From Rubripirellula amarantea (GTDB lineage Bacteria > Planctomycetota > Planctomycetia > Pirellulales > Pirellulaceae), in NCBI RefSeq assembly GCF_007859865.1, contig NZ_SJPI01000002.1, forward strand, positions 248,001 through 312,000: DNA of 64,000 nucleotides, in the 5' to 3' direction. Shown here piece after piece: positions 8,735 through 16,854 of the stretch. The position numbers were made by a program, and so were the translations under genes. Within the stretch, counting starts at the first letter, position 1. Every line of letters begins with the position of its first letter. Under the pieces are notes generated by a model. It had not been told where the DNA came from. It saw only the letters and a list, made by a program, of their open reading frames with translations, and made no database searches.

Positions 8735-10393
8735 TTACCAGTTGAACTCGGCACCCACGTAGGCTCCGTGCAACACGTAGCTGTCGTCGGCGAACACGGT
8801 TCCCGCTGCAGCGGCTGACGTGTAGTAGTTCGAATACGAATCCATCGCGTTAGCAACACCGGTGATTCCCATCACGCGGTAACCGCCACGGACGGTCCAG
8901 GCGTTGCTGATACGGTAGCCCAGTCCAAGATCAAGCTCGCCGAGCGTCGACAACACGGTGTCGGTATCGACCGTGTCGACCAAGTCGGTGCCAGCACCGG
9001 TTGGGTAAGCAAGCGTGGTTTGAGTTCCGAGACGGTGACGCAGTTCAGCGCGGTTTCCGTAAACACCAAACTTACCGCCAATGTTGAAGTCCAAGCGGTT
9101 GCCCAAGCAGTAAGTCAAGCGTCCACCAAACTGATAACCGAACAGGTTGTTTTCGGTATCAACGTTGTCGTAGATGTCTTCCGCTTGATAACCCGCTGTG
9201 CCGTCAATGTTGTAGGCAAGCTCGGACGAGTCTTTGATTTGGAACCAACGGAAACCGTGGCTTGTTGTCACACGTACTCGGCCCGAAGATGCACGCACCA
9301 ATGGACCAGCCGCTCCGCCGTAACCGCACGAACCGTGACCAGCACCCCAGCCGAGGCCTCGTCCCATGCCGTATCCATTCGAACCGCAAGGTGTAGCGTA
9401 GGAAGCACGGCGAGCACCCATCAAACCAAAGCTGAACAGGTTCGCTTCAATTCCTTGGAAGCTCAGGTCACGGGTTGCCCGCACTCCGCCTGCACCCGCA
9501 CCAATCGTGCCGTCGATGTAGTTGTACACCGTGTCAATGCCTGCACCACCCACGTCGATCGATGCATCACGGTACTGAGGCATGGTCGCTCGAATGGATC
9601 CCGGAGTCCCTAATCGAGTTACCGATTCGCTACCTGGATCCCAGTTGAAGTACGTGATGCCCAAGCCATAGCAACCGTTGCCAAGGTATCGACCGGCGCT
9701 GACGTCAAATCCAACCGAGGATCCTGGATCCACGATCGAAGTGTTGAAGTCGTTGCCCAGTCCCGTTGCGATGTTGCGGCCACGGCCTTCGCTAAGCGAC
9801 ATGAACAGAATGTTGGCACTGCCGAAGTACGGGAACAGTTCGTTGCGAACATTGGTGTCAACGCCGCATGAGCCCACATCGCCGCTTCCGCAAGAGCTGC
9901 TGCCTTCCCAAGACGAAGACATTGCGTGAGCGTAAGGGCTAGGTGACGACATACTGCTTTCGCAAGGCGCACATCCGCTGCCGACGTTTGGCGATGGCAT
10001 GGTGCTGTAGGTGCCTTGTGGCGCATAGCTGTTGTGTGGCACCGGTGAGTAGTTGCCACTGGAGTGCGTCGCCGAAGGGTAGGCGGTTGACTCATGAGCA
10101 CCCGAATAGGCATCGGTCGGGTAGCCTTGATTCAGATGAGCTTTGTTGGATGGAGCTGCCATCGGCGCCGGTGTGGGCTTGGGAGCCGGCAATTCTTCGA
10201 TGCTCGACTTGGCTTTCGCGGTCGTGCTAGCAGCGTCTTCAGCCGCAAGCGCCTCATCGAGCGCCGGGCGAAAGTTATTCCATTGTGAAGGTGACGAGTA
10301 AGGCTGTCCAGCTTCGGCTGTTTGGCTAAGTCCGAAAGCACCAGCGCTGAGGCTAAGTGCTAAGGCGGCACGTCGAAGGAACTTCTTGTTCAT
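8735..10393 (-). CDS. Outer-membrane beta-barrel protein, BBP7-like
   Basis: From the ATG at 10393 the protein is 552 aa with a clear signal peptide (MNKKFLRRAALALSLSAGAF, cleavage near AEA-GQ). An open frame continues upstream but lacks a secretory start. Residues about 30-200 are low-complexity Ser/Pro/Tyr/Ala. From about 210 onward, alternating aromatic beta-strands begin with FPYFGSANILFMSLSEGRGR and end with GAYVGAEFNW; a C-terminal aromatic residue is typical of outer-membrane barrels. The pattern fits the planctomycete BBP7 family; assignment is by pattern, not alignment. An internal Gly/Tyr stretch (about 365-390) with Cys residues may be an extracellular loop. Confidence 0.72.
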   Translation of the reverse strand: MNKKFLRRAALALSLSAGAFGLSQTAEAGQPYSSPSQWNNFRPALDEALAAEDAASTTAKAKSSIEELPAPKPTPAPMAAPSNKAHLNQGYPTDAYSGAHESTAYPSATHSSGNYSPVPHNSYAPQGTYSTMPSPNVGSGCAPCESSMSSPSPYAHAMSSSWEGSSSCGSGDVGSCGVDTNVRNELFPYFGSANILFMSLSEGRGRNIATGLGNDFNTSIVDPGSSVGFDVSAGRYLGNGCYGLGITYFNWDPGSESVTRLGTPGSIRATMPQYRDASIDVGGAGIDTVYNYIDGTIGAGAGGVRATRDLSFQGIEANLFSFGLMGARRASYATPCGSNGYGMGRGLGWGAGHGSCGYGGAAGPLVRASSGRVRVTTSHGFRWFQIKDSSELAYNIDGTAGYQAEDIYDNVDTENNLFGYQFGGRLTYCLGNRLDFNIGGKFGVYGNRAELRHRLGTQTTLAYPTGAGTDLVDTVDTDTVLSTLGELDLGLGYRISNAWTVRGGYRVMGITGVANAMDSYSNYYTSAAAAGTVFADDSYVLHGAYVGAEFNW

Positions 10394-10611
10394 TTGATTT
10401 GAATCCTTTGCAGTCTGGAAGGCGGGCTCCGTTCCCGATGATGAGAGACTCCGTCTCCAGCGCTTTGGATCGGCACACAAACCAAGAATGCGGGATCGGA
10501 TTCAAGTCAGAGAATGCGAAGTACTTCTCGAGGCTGGCTAAAAACCGATTATTGAGCGAACTTCCCCCAACGCGACAATCTTCGCCAATCGTTACAAACT
10601 ATCGCAGGCAA

Positions 10612-10651
10612 CAAAAAAAGGGCCTTTGCTGATGGTTCAGCAAAGGCCCTT
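10612..10651 (-). terminator. Intrinsic terminator downstream of tRNA-Leu
   Basis: A perfect 15-bp stem (arms 10618-10632 and 10637-10651, core gggcctttgctga) has a 4-base loop. On the minus strand it is followed by a T-run. It lies 10 bases beyond the tRNA 3' end and fits termination of the minus-strand tRNA transcript. Confidence 0.85.
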
Positions 10652-10660
10652 CGCACGGGA

Positions 10661-10746
10661 TGCGGCCGAGAGGAATCGAACCTCCACGCCCTTAATCGGG
10701 CACAAGATCCTTAGTCTTGCGCGTCTGCCAATTCCGCCACGGCCGC
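10661..10746 (-). tRNA. tRNA-Leu, anticodon AAG
   Basis: The 86-nt cloverleaf on the minus strand has a 7-bp acceptor stem (GCGGCCG with CGGCCGC), discriminator A and a Leu-type D arm (GGCGGAATTGGCAGACGC). It also has a long variable arm (GCCC/GGGC stem) and a T loop TTCGATT. The anticodon stem CAAGA/TCTTG closes the 7-base loop CTAAGGA, giving anticodon AAG at 10710-10712, complementary to the CUU codon. Most bacteria use GAG here; A34 would normally be edited to inosine. CCA is not encoded. A strong terminator follows directly. Confidence 0.92.
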
Positions 10747-11285
10747 GATGTCCGACGCTTTGAGTTGGCTGTGCATAGTTTTGCCGCATTCAAAGCGATC
10801 GTCAACTAGGCCACTATGCCCGAATTCGAGGCCCCCGACTCACCAGGACCCAAAGTACGCCGGCGTCGCTTATTTATGTATCAATCCAACGACACGCGTC
10901 TTTGGCCGCCTAGGATCCCAGTGTGAAGTTCAGAACCGCCGGCCGTCACAAGCCCAGGCGGTCTGTTGCGCCAGCAGTCGCGCTCGCCAGTTCTCGGGTA
11001 CACCAGTTCTCGGGTACACCAGTTCTCGGGTGCATCATTTCTCGGGTGCAACATTTCTCGAGTGCACCAGTTCTCGAATACCGGGAACTCAAGCGTGCCA
11101 GTTCCCAGGTCTGCCATCGTTCAGATTTGAAACTGGTTAACGCGGGCCACTTGGTTATGAGAGCCATTAGTTCGGCACCAAAGGGTCCGATAATCCTGGG
11201 GGAATCGCGTTCCGCGTTGACGACATCCGCTTACCTAACCAAGATACGGCAAACGCATTTACTTTGAACCCGAAACAGCGACCTT
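10747..11285. other. Long intergenic region with a minisatellite
   Basis: About 540 bases between the minus-strand tRNA and proA. It holds a six-copy 16-bp array (10988-11083). The frames here have no coding character and change with the repeat. The promoter of proA should lie in the last 100 bases, but I see no clear boxes. Confidence 0.5.
10988..11083. repeat. Six tandem copies of a 16-bp unit
   Basis: Units start at 10988, 11004, 11020, 11036, 11052 and 11068. The consensus is cagttctcgggtacac, and the copies drift progressively from left to right. There are no spacers, so it is not a CRISPR array. Confidence 0.92.
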
Positions 11286-12551
11286 ATGGAAATGAACGAT
11301 CTTCCCGCCTATTGCTTGGCCACGGCCCAGGCGGCTCGCGAAGCGTCTTATCAATTGGCGACGATCGACACCGAGATCAAGAACCGTTGGCTCAGCGAAT
11401 CGGCGATCGCGCTGAAGGCTGCGGCGGCCGAGATTGTCGAAGCGAATCAGCTCGATCTTGCTGCGGCGCCTGGCTATGGCCTTACTGACGCAGCGATCGA
11501 TCGACTGAGATTGGATTCGTCGCGAATCGATGCCATTGCTGGTGCTCTGCTCGAGATCGCTGCGTTACCCGATCCAATAGGCGAAGTCCTTGACGGATTT
11601 ACTCGTCCGGGCGGATTGCAGATCGTTAAGAAGCGAGTGCCTTTGGGAGTTGTGTTCTTTATCTATGAAAGTCGTCCTAACGTGACCGCTGATGCGGCCG
11701 CAATTTGCGTCAAGAGTGGCAATGCGGTCATCCTTCGCGGTGGCAAAGAAGCGATCCATAGCAGTCGCGCCATCGTAAACGTTCTTTCGCGTTGTGCCGA
11801 ACAAGTTGGTATTCCCGCTGCCGCAGTTCAATTGGTCCAAACCACCGATCGTGCCGCCGTTGGTGAATTCCTTGGAATGTCGAATCTGATCGACGTTACC
11901 ATTCCCCGAGGCGGCGAAGGCTTGATTCGTCGTGTGGCCGCCGAAGCGACGATGCCAGTGATCAAGCACTACGACGGTAATTGCCACGTCTATGTTGATA
12001 AAGACGCCGACATCTCGATGGCCGCCACCATCATCGAGAACGCCAAGTGCCAACGCATGGGCGTTTGCAACGCGTGCGAGTCTTTGTTGGTACACCGGGA
12101 TATCGCCGCTAAAGCATTGCCCGTGATCGCCGAAACGTTATCCCGACATGGCATCGAAATCGTCGCTGATGCTGAATCGCTTTCGCATCTTCCCGGTGCC
12201 TCGTTGGCTACCGAAGACGATTGGTCAGCCGAGTATCTAGGGCCAAAGATAAGCGTTGCCATAGTGAGCGATGTGATGGAAGCGGTAAAGCACATCAATC
12301 GTTACGGTTCGCATCACACCGATGCCATCGTCACCAATCAAATACGCACAGCGGAGATCTTCACGAGTGCGGTCGACAGCAGTGCGGTGATGGTCAACGC
12401 TTCAACCCGATTCAATGATGGGGGTGTGTTTGGGCTCGGTGCCGAGATTGGAATTTCCACGGATAAGTTTCATGCACGTGGACCTTGCGGCATGCGTGAG
12501 TTGACGACGTACAAGTACATCGTCAAAGGGGATGGGCACATCCGAACCTAG
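11286..12551 (+). CDS. proA: Gamma-glutamyl phosphate reductase (proline biosynthesis)
   Basis: ProA reduces gamma-glutamyl phosphate with NADPH to glutamate semialdehyde, the second step of proline synthesis, in the cytoplasm. The 421-aa protein has the family length. Diagnostic segments are VKKRVPLGVVFFIYESRPNV, ILRGGKEA, the catalytic-Cys block GVCNACESLLVH (Cys at about residue 261) and the C-terminal GLGAEIGISTDKFHARGPCG followed by ELTTYKY. The start is ATG 11286; ATG 11292 six bases later is possible. proB is not in the window. A short-repeat tract follows the gene. Confidence 0.95.
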   Translation: MEMNDLPAYCLATAQAAREASYQLATIDTEIKNRWLSESAIALKAAAAEIVEANQLDLAAAPGYGLTDAAIDRLRLDSSRIDAIAGALLEIAALPDPIGEVLDGFTRPGGLQIVKKRVPLGVVFFIYESRPNVTADAAAICVKSGNAVILRGGKEAIHSSRAIVNVLSRCAEQVGIPAAAVQLVQTTDRAAVGEFLGMSNLIDVTIPRGGEGLIRRVAAEATMPVIKHYDGNCHVYVDKDADISMAATIIENAKCQRMGVCNACESLLVHRDIAAKALPVIAETLSRHGIEIVADAESLSHLPGASLATEDDWSAEYLGPKISVAIVSDVMEAVKHINRYGSHHTDAIVTNQIRTAEIFTSAVDSSAVMVNASTRFNDGGVFGLGAEIGISTDKFHARGPCGMRELTTYKYIVKGDGHIRT

Positions 12552-12611
12552 GCCACCTCGATTCGTGGCGGCCTGATAATGCTTTGCTCGGCTTCACTGC
12601 GTCGCACATTT

Positions 12612-12685
12612 CGCTGAACTGCGCTGCATACTGAACTGCACACTGTATTGAACTGCATACTGAACTGCATACTGCACTGCACACG
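12612..12685. repeat. Degenerate 12-bp repeats
   Basis: Five or six imperfect copies of actgcatactga fill much of the gap between the convergent proA and the helical exported protein. Copies vary at two or three positions. Confidence 0.75.
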
Positions 12686-12713
12686 GGACTGCGGCTTCTA
12701 CCGCGCTTCATTG

Positions 12714-14363
12714 TTACTTCAGCAGTGCTGCTGCGATGGTGGCGACCAGAGGAGCCAGGTCATTGGCTGCCCTTTCCAGGTTTTCGGCGCGGCGTCCCGT
12801 AACGCCATTTTGTCTTAACCGAGAAACATCGCCGGACAACCGTTGCCAAGCATCGACCAATTGCTCGGTGCCTCGTTGTAGCTCGCGTATGTCTTCGCGG
12901 TCACTCAACCTAGCGTGGAGGCGTTTTGATGCAGCGTAAAAGTCGTGCGCCGAATGGCTGATTGACTGGCCAAACGATGCAGGCTGAAAATAACGCTCGT
13001 AACGTGCAATGTCCGCTTTGAAGTACTCTGCTGTTCCTTCAAGCGAAGCGGCGACGCCCATCAATTCTTCATAGACCACTGTGTTGGGACCCGACGGAGT
13101 GACTCGCAACGCACGACGCAAACTATCGCACTCGCGGTCTATCGTTGCGATGGTTGCGGGATTGACCGGACGCAGCGTGACGTACGTGCTACGGAGCCCA
13201 TTCCACAACGAATCAATCTCTTGAAACTTTCCGCTCGCGTCGATCTGGATGGCCCCATGTCGGATCGACTCGTCAAATTCGCGAACCAGTCGATCCATCC
13301 TGCGACTGCCATCACTGACGCGTGCTCTCGCATCAGGATTCAAGCTAGAAATCGCCCGGAGTGTCAATTGATCCATCAAGTCCGTGCAAGCACTACGCAA
13401 GCGTGCTGACGACGCAACCAAGTCACGTGAATCGACGGGCGGACGCATCCACAGCATCGCGTACGTTTCTTCGCCGCATTGGCCAATTCGATCGAGCCGA
13501 GCAGAAATGTGTGGATTGCCGATCGCGTAGAGCTCCTGGCTATACGATCGCCAACGAGCAACAAAATCAGTGAAGCTTGAACTGAGTTCTTCGTACGTTA
13601 CATCGTCAACTCGGTCCGCTTCCGCCAGCAACGATTGACGTAGCAAACGGCCGTCGTGAGTGAATCGTCGAAGTTGGTCGTGCGACAGAACACATAGCTT
13701 TAAATCATCCAGCAACGCTTGCATGTAAGTTGCTGCCACCAACATCTTGTCGTGCAGGCCGTGGCGATCTAGCTGCGGACTGACACCCATCTGACGACTC
13801 ATCGTGCTGAGATAGCGATCGCAATCTCTCACATGCGTCGACATTTCTGATGTGAGGATCGATAGCGATCGCAGTTCAAACGATAGTTGTCGCCAATCTG
13901 CGTCAAGCGAGGCATAGCGATTCGCGATCGGGCCGAAATCACTTAGCCCGTCACAACTGCGAAGCAACGCATCAGCGTTGGCGGCAACTTGATAGGACGC
14001 AGGCAGCACTCGACGGACCGACGCATTTTGGCGACCGAGACCTTGCAGGTCCGTTACTAAGAACCCGAGCTCGCGAGTGAATCCCGACAACGATTTCGCA
14101 AAGCGAGCCATTTCTGGGCTACCGACATTGATGGATCCTATCGGTGCTGGCCCTTGAGTCGGTGGCATCGGTTTGCGTTGAGGCGGCGGTTGTCGACGCG
14201 CCGTTTCAGCAGCCTTGATTCGTTCACGCTCCAGCTGCGCTTCGGTAATGGTGCGAAACAAATCTTCGATCAAAGTGCCACGCTGTGCGAATGCGACTCT
14301 TGGCGTTACCGCCGTCAAAATAGCGAGGGTCAGGACGGTGAGAAGCATTCGCTGGATCGTCAT
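12714..14363 (-). CDS. Exported helical protein of unknown function
   Basis: The 549-aa protein begins at ATG 14363 with a signal peptide (MTIQRMLLTVLTLAILTAV, cleavage near AFA-QR). A short charged segment and a Pro/Gln-rich linker (RRQPPPQRKPMPP) follow. The rest is predicted almost wholly alpha-helical with frequent Arg/Leu/Asp heptad-like patterning. A few Cys residues are spread through it (SCDGL, RDCDRY, GQCGEE, IDRECD). I recognise no catalytic motif and no family. No membrane segment is seen after the signal, so a periplasmic location is inferred. The gene is convergent with proA. The codon pattern matches its neighbours and gives no sign of transfer. Confidence 0.75.
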   Translation of the reverse strand: MTIQRMLLTVLTLAILTAVTPRVAFAQRGTLIEDLFRTITEAQLERERIKAAETARRQPPPQRKPMPPTQGPAPIGSINVGSPEMARFAKSLSGFTRELGFLVTDLQGLGRQNASVRRVLPASYQVAANADALLRSCDGLSDFGPIANRYASLDADWRQLSFELRSLSILTSEMSTHVRDCDRYLSTMSRQMGVSPQLDRHGLHDKMLVAATYMQALLDDLKLCVLSHDQLRRFTHDGRLLRQSLLAEADRVDDVTYEELSSSFTDFVARWRSYSQELYAIGNPHISARLDRIGQCGEETYAMLWMRPPVDSRDLVASSARLRSACTDLMDQLTLRAISSLNPDARARVSDGSRRMDRLVREFDESIRHGAIQIDASGKFQEIDSLWNGLRSTYVTLRPVNPATIATIDRECDSLRRALRVTPSGPNTVVYEELMGVAASLEGTAEYFKADIARYERYFQPASFGQSISHSAHDFYAASKRLHARLSDREDIRELQRGTEQLVDAWQRLSGDVSRLRQNGVTGRRAENLERAANDLAPLVATIAAALLK

Positions 14364-14499
14364 GGCGGATCACATACATTAGATAAGAGGGGGCGAAGCG
14401 AACTTTCCTTGTCCGCGGCATCGTTAGTTTACGCGTCTTGTAGGCCTAGAATGCGCAGTCGTTTTCAATGCAGCGGACATGAAGCGTATTTCAAGCTTA

Positions 14500-14985
14500 T
14501 CACAGTACGTCCAGGGCACTCTGCACTACCACCAACATTGCTTCGAGTTGACGTTCGGTTCGCGATGAAGATTCCAGGTGATGCTCGGTCACCTTGACCA
14601 CCACCTTGCCTTTAATGGTGCGAGCCAATCCAATCAGTACTAGCCCGTCCAATCCGTCGGGCGCGTCGGGTCCGAGGTGACCCGTGATTGCAACGGCGAG
14701 GTCGGCTTCAGGAGTTTGTTGTAAGACTCCTTTGGCCATCTGGTGCGCCACAGGCGGCGAAACCGCTGAGAGATTTGCGATGGTTTCGGCATCAACACCA
14801 AGCCAACGGACCTTAGTGTCGTTGCGATAAGTCACTGCGGATCCACAGAATACCTCGGAAACGCCAGCGATTTTGGCCATTTCCGCTGCAACCAAACCGC
14901 CGGTGCAGCTTTCCGCGAACACAATACGCGAACCCGCGTCGGAAAGCTTTTCAAAGAGTTCAACGCAAAGAGGATGAGCAGTCAT
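14500..14985 (-). CDS. pncC: Nicotinamide-nucleotide amidase (CinA C-terminal family, PncC)
   Basis: A stand-alone CinA C-terminal domain of 161 aa from ATG 14985. The family deamidates NMN to nicotinate mononucleotide in NAD recycling. The core FAESCTGGLVAAEM carries the conserved Ser, followed by FCGSAVTYRNDTK, LSAVSPPVAHQMAKG and VAITGHLGPDAPDGLDGLV. The second block usually reads AVTGIAGPxGG; here His-Leu replaces Ile-Ala. The open frame continues 17 codons upstream, but those codons run through a 16-bp tandem repeat (15003-15034), so I chose the ATG inside unique sequence. No N-terminal CinA domain is fused. It is likely cytoplasmic. Confidence 0.88.
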   Translation of the reverse strand: MTAHPLCVELFEKLSDAGSRIVFAESCTGGLVAAEMAKIAGVSEVFCGSAVTYRNDTKVRWLGVDAETIANLSAVSPPVAHQMAKGVLQQTPEADLAVAITGHLGPDAPDGLDGLVLIGLARTIKGKVVVKVTEHHLESSSRTERQLEAMLVVVQSALDVL

Positions 14986-15002
14986 GAGCGAGATCAGGCA
15001 AC

Positions 15003-15034
15003 GTGGATTGAAGGATTCGTGGATTGAAGGATTC
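15003..15034. repeat. Two perfect 16-bp direct repeats upstream of pncC
   Basis: gtggattgaaggattc occurs at 15003-15018 and again at 15019-15034, within 50 bases upstream of the pncC start. It may alter its leader. Confidence 0.88.
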
Positions 15035-15279
15035 AATGTCGAGAATCCACAATCTACTCTCTCTGCTGCCCGTTAGCTGAAAGTTCTAACGAACTGAACT
15101 TTGTTCGCAAACTTTGAAACTACGGCCGCCCCGCCCAAGGCCCGGCATCCCCGCGAACATTCAGTTCCCCACGAGAATCCAAGGTTGGCCGTGTATGCAT
15201 CCTTGTCACGAACGTTCGTCGTCGGAAAAGCTTAACGCAATTAAGTGAGATCGAACGTTCAAGTTGCCAGGAAGCGATC

Positions 15280-16008
15280 TTAGAAGCAAGATCGTTGCGC
15301 TATCGCTGGGTGAGCCACGCGATCACACGGCGTGTAGAGTGATTGCGCTCGCAATCGTTGCAGGTTGAGCACATGGTATTGCCCCATCAATTGCGTCAGT
15401 TCAGGAGTGCTGGTCACGCTGAACCGCTTCAACAATTCGGAACGTTCCGCCTCTATCAGACGTTTGGACACACCGTGAAGTTCGGCTATGTCCTTGGTCT
15501 GCATTCCCGATGTCACTTGATGAAGTACTTCACATTGGCGTGGCGTCAAACTGGACATCGCCTCGCTGACCGACTGTAAAAGTTGATCAAACCCAAATTG
15601 ACATTGGTCATAGGCGAACGCTGACTTTAAGAGGGCAACGAATTCCGAGCTCAGGTTCATATCGTCTAAGTTCAGTGGAGCACTGACGGCGAACGCCCCA
15701 GTTGAAATCAGGTCGAGGACGGTTTGTGGTTCGGATGTCGAACTGGTCAAGATCACGGGAGCGTTGAGATTGCGTTTTCGAGTCGTTCGCAAAAATTCTC
15801 TCACGGCATTCGGCGACAAATCATTCTTAAGGATGACACAGCATGGACGCCGCACTGTTTCCTGAGCGAACCACTGTTCGGGGTATTCGAACGAACGCAT
15901 CTTGGCTTCCGCTCGATCGGCAAGCGATGCGTAGGCCTGTTGGTCCTCAAGCGACCTACCAATCAAAAAGAGCGTCAGCAGCGGGCGAGAAGGTGAGTGT
16001 AAAGACAC
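15280..16008 (-). CDS. LuxR/FixJ-type regulator with degenerate receiver domain
   Basis: A 242-aa protein with a GTG start at 16008. Residues about 10-125 have the outline of a response-regulator receiver (LLTLFLIGRS, CCVILKND, APVILTSS, GAFAVSAPLNLDDM). The phosphoacceptor Asp is replaced by Lys (K61 in VILKN) and the conserved Lys of the KP motif is Ala (VSAPL), so two-component phosphorylation is not expected. Residues about 153-197 are a LuxR-type helix-turn-helix: LTPRQCEVLHQVTSGMQTKD then IAELHGVSKRLIEAERSELL. No histidine kinase is near. It is divergent from the acyl-ligase megasynthase gene, and a 17-bp palindrome lies in the gap. Confidence 0.75.
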   Translation of the reverse strand: MSLHSPSRPLLTLFLIGRSLEDQQAYASLADRAEAKMRSFEYPEQWFAQETVRRPCCVILKNDLSPNAVREFLRTTRKRNLNAPVILTSSTSEPQTVLDLISTGAFAVSAPLNLDDMNLSSEFVALLKSAFAYDQCQFGFDQLLQSVSEAMSSLTPRQCEVLHQVTSGMQTKDIAELHGVSKRLIEAERSELLKRFSVTSTPELTQLMGQYHVLNLQRLRAQSLYTPCDRVAHPAIAQRSCF

Positions 16009-16166
16009 GGTAGAGGCCAGAGGTTGGAGTGCAGACTTCTATGGGCGAACTCGAATGAGGGCGTCGATTGCAACTAACACGATTGAGTCCTGGTTCGTTA
16101 AGTCCTTGGTGGTCCTGGATCAATATTATGGTTAGGACGCGTCAAGGGGGTTGGTGTTCACCCAAG

Positions 16167-16183
16167 CAAACCGTAACGGTTTG
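16167..16183. promoter_or_regulatory. Perfect 17-bp palindrome, candidate operator
   Basis: CAAACCGT-A-ACGGTTTG is exactly symmetric about one base. It lies 159 bases upstream of the LuxR-type regulator start, in the divergent control region. A dimeric regulator site is inferred; the binding protein is unknown. Confidence 0.45.
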
Positions 16184-16189
16184 TACGGT

Positions 16190-16231
16190 GTCCTAAATAG
16201 CTGCGGTGGGGTCCTGAATAGCTGCGGTGGG
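16190..16231. repeat. Two 21-bp direct repeats
   Basis: gtcctaaatagctgcggtggg at 16190-16210 recurs at 16211-16231 with one change. Confidence 0.88.
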
Positions 16232-16777
16232 CTGGTCAGGCGATGCATCTTCAATGCCAAAGATGATTGAAGACAATGGTTTGCGTACCCTTCATGGCCC
16301 TATCGCCATGACCAGGTCCGATGCAGATCTGTAGTCCGGTCAAAATCAGGAAGCCGACTGACCAGGACCACAGAGGGGGCGAAGGAGGCTTGCATCGAGC
16401 GAGATCCCGTTATCCGATGTTAGGTGAGGCTTAGTGGGGGCTCAGTGAGGGCTCGGACAGCCATGACGCAACCGACGATCGGCTTGGTTGGCCCGAGCCA
16501 AAACGTGGCTGGTCTTGGGCGAAGCGGGGCTGGACCCAGGTAAATCTGACAGCCTGCGCAAACGCTACGAACGGTTGATCCCGAATGTCAGTTGTCGGTT
16601 GGGGATTCAAACGGTCCATCTTGCTGCGTCGGGGTCGAACATTGGCGCTGGGGCGGTTAATCTATGTCATGGTGATTGAGCGTCCGCGGCGGACTTCTTT
16701 TGAACAATTGTGTGCCGCTGATTTCCGTCGCGTGCCGCCGCAGAGACTCCAGTGAGCATCCGAACCGCGAGATTGCC

Positions 16778-16803
16778 GATCTGTTACTGATCAGTTACCG
16801 ATC
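16778..16803. promoter_or_regulatory. 26-bp imperfect palindrome upstream of the FAAL-ACP-AOS gene
   Basis: GATCTGTTAC and GTTACCGATC flank the centre TGATCA and match as inverted repeats at 8 of 10 positions. The site ends about 51 bases before the likely start codon, a usual position for an operator. The binding protein is unknown. Confidence 0.45.
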
Positions 16804-16854
16804 AACGGGACGTCCGTTTAGCGACGCCCATCCGAGACGATTGTCACGAACCAG

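Larger units (their letters stand above)
16009..16854. other. Long intergenic region with palindromes and short repeats
   Basis: About 850 bases separate the LuxR-type gene from the divergent FAAL-ACP-AOS gene. It contains a perfect palindrome (16167-16183), a two-copy 21-bp repeat (16190-16231), a weak 11-bp repeat near 16423-16455 and a 26-bp imperfect palindrome (16778-16803). No convincing frame or RNA gene is seen. The size and the inverted repeats suggest a control region. Confidence 0.55.

Noticed and set aside
10988-11083. Possible CRISPR array (regular repeats of 16 bp)
   Set aside because: Repeats are directly adjacent with no spacers, they drift in sequence, and no cas gene is nearby.
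15003-15036. Longer PncC start at 15036
   Set aside because: The first eleven codons would be encoded by a 16-bp tandem repeat, and the ATG at 14985 fits the family start.
16431-16619. Short frames in the 16.0-16.85 kb gap
   Set aside because: They are short, with no recognisable domain or start signal, and conflict with each other on both strands.
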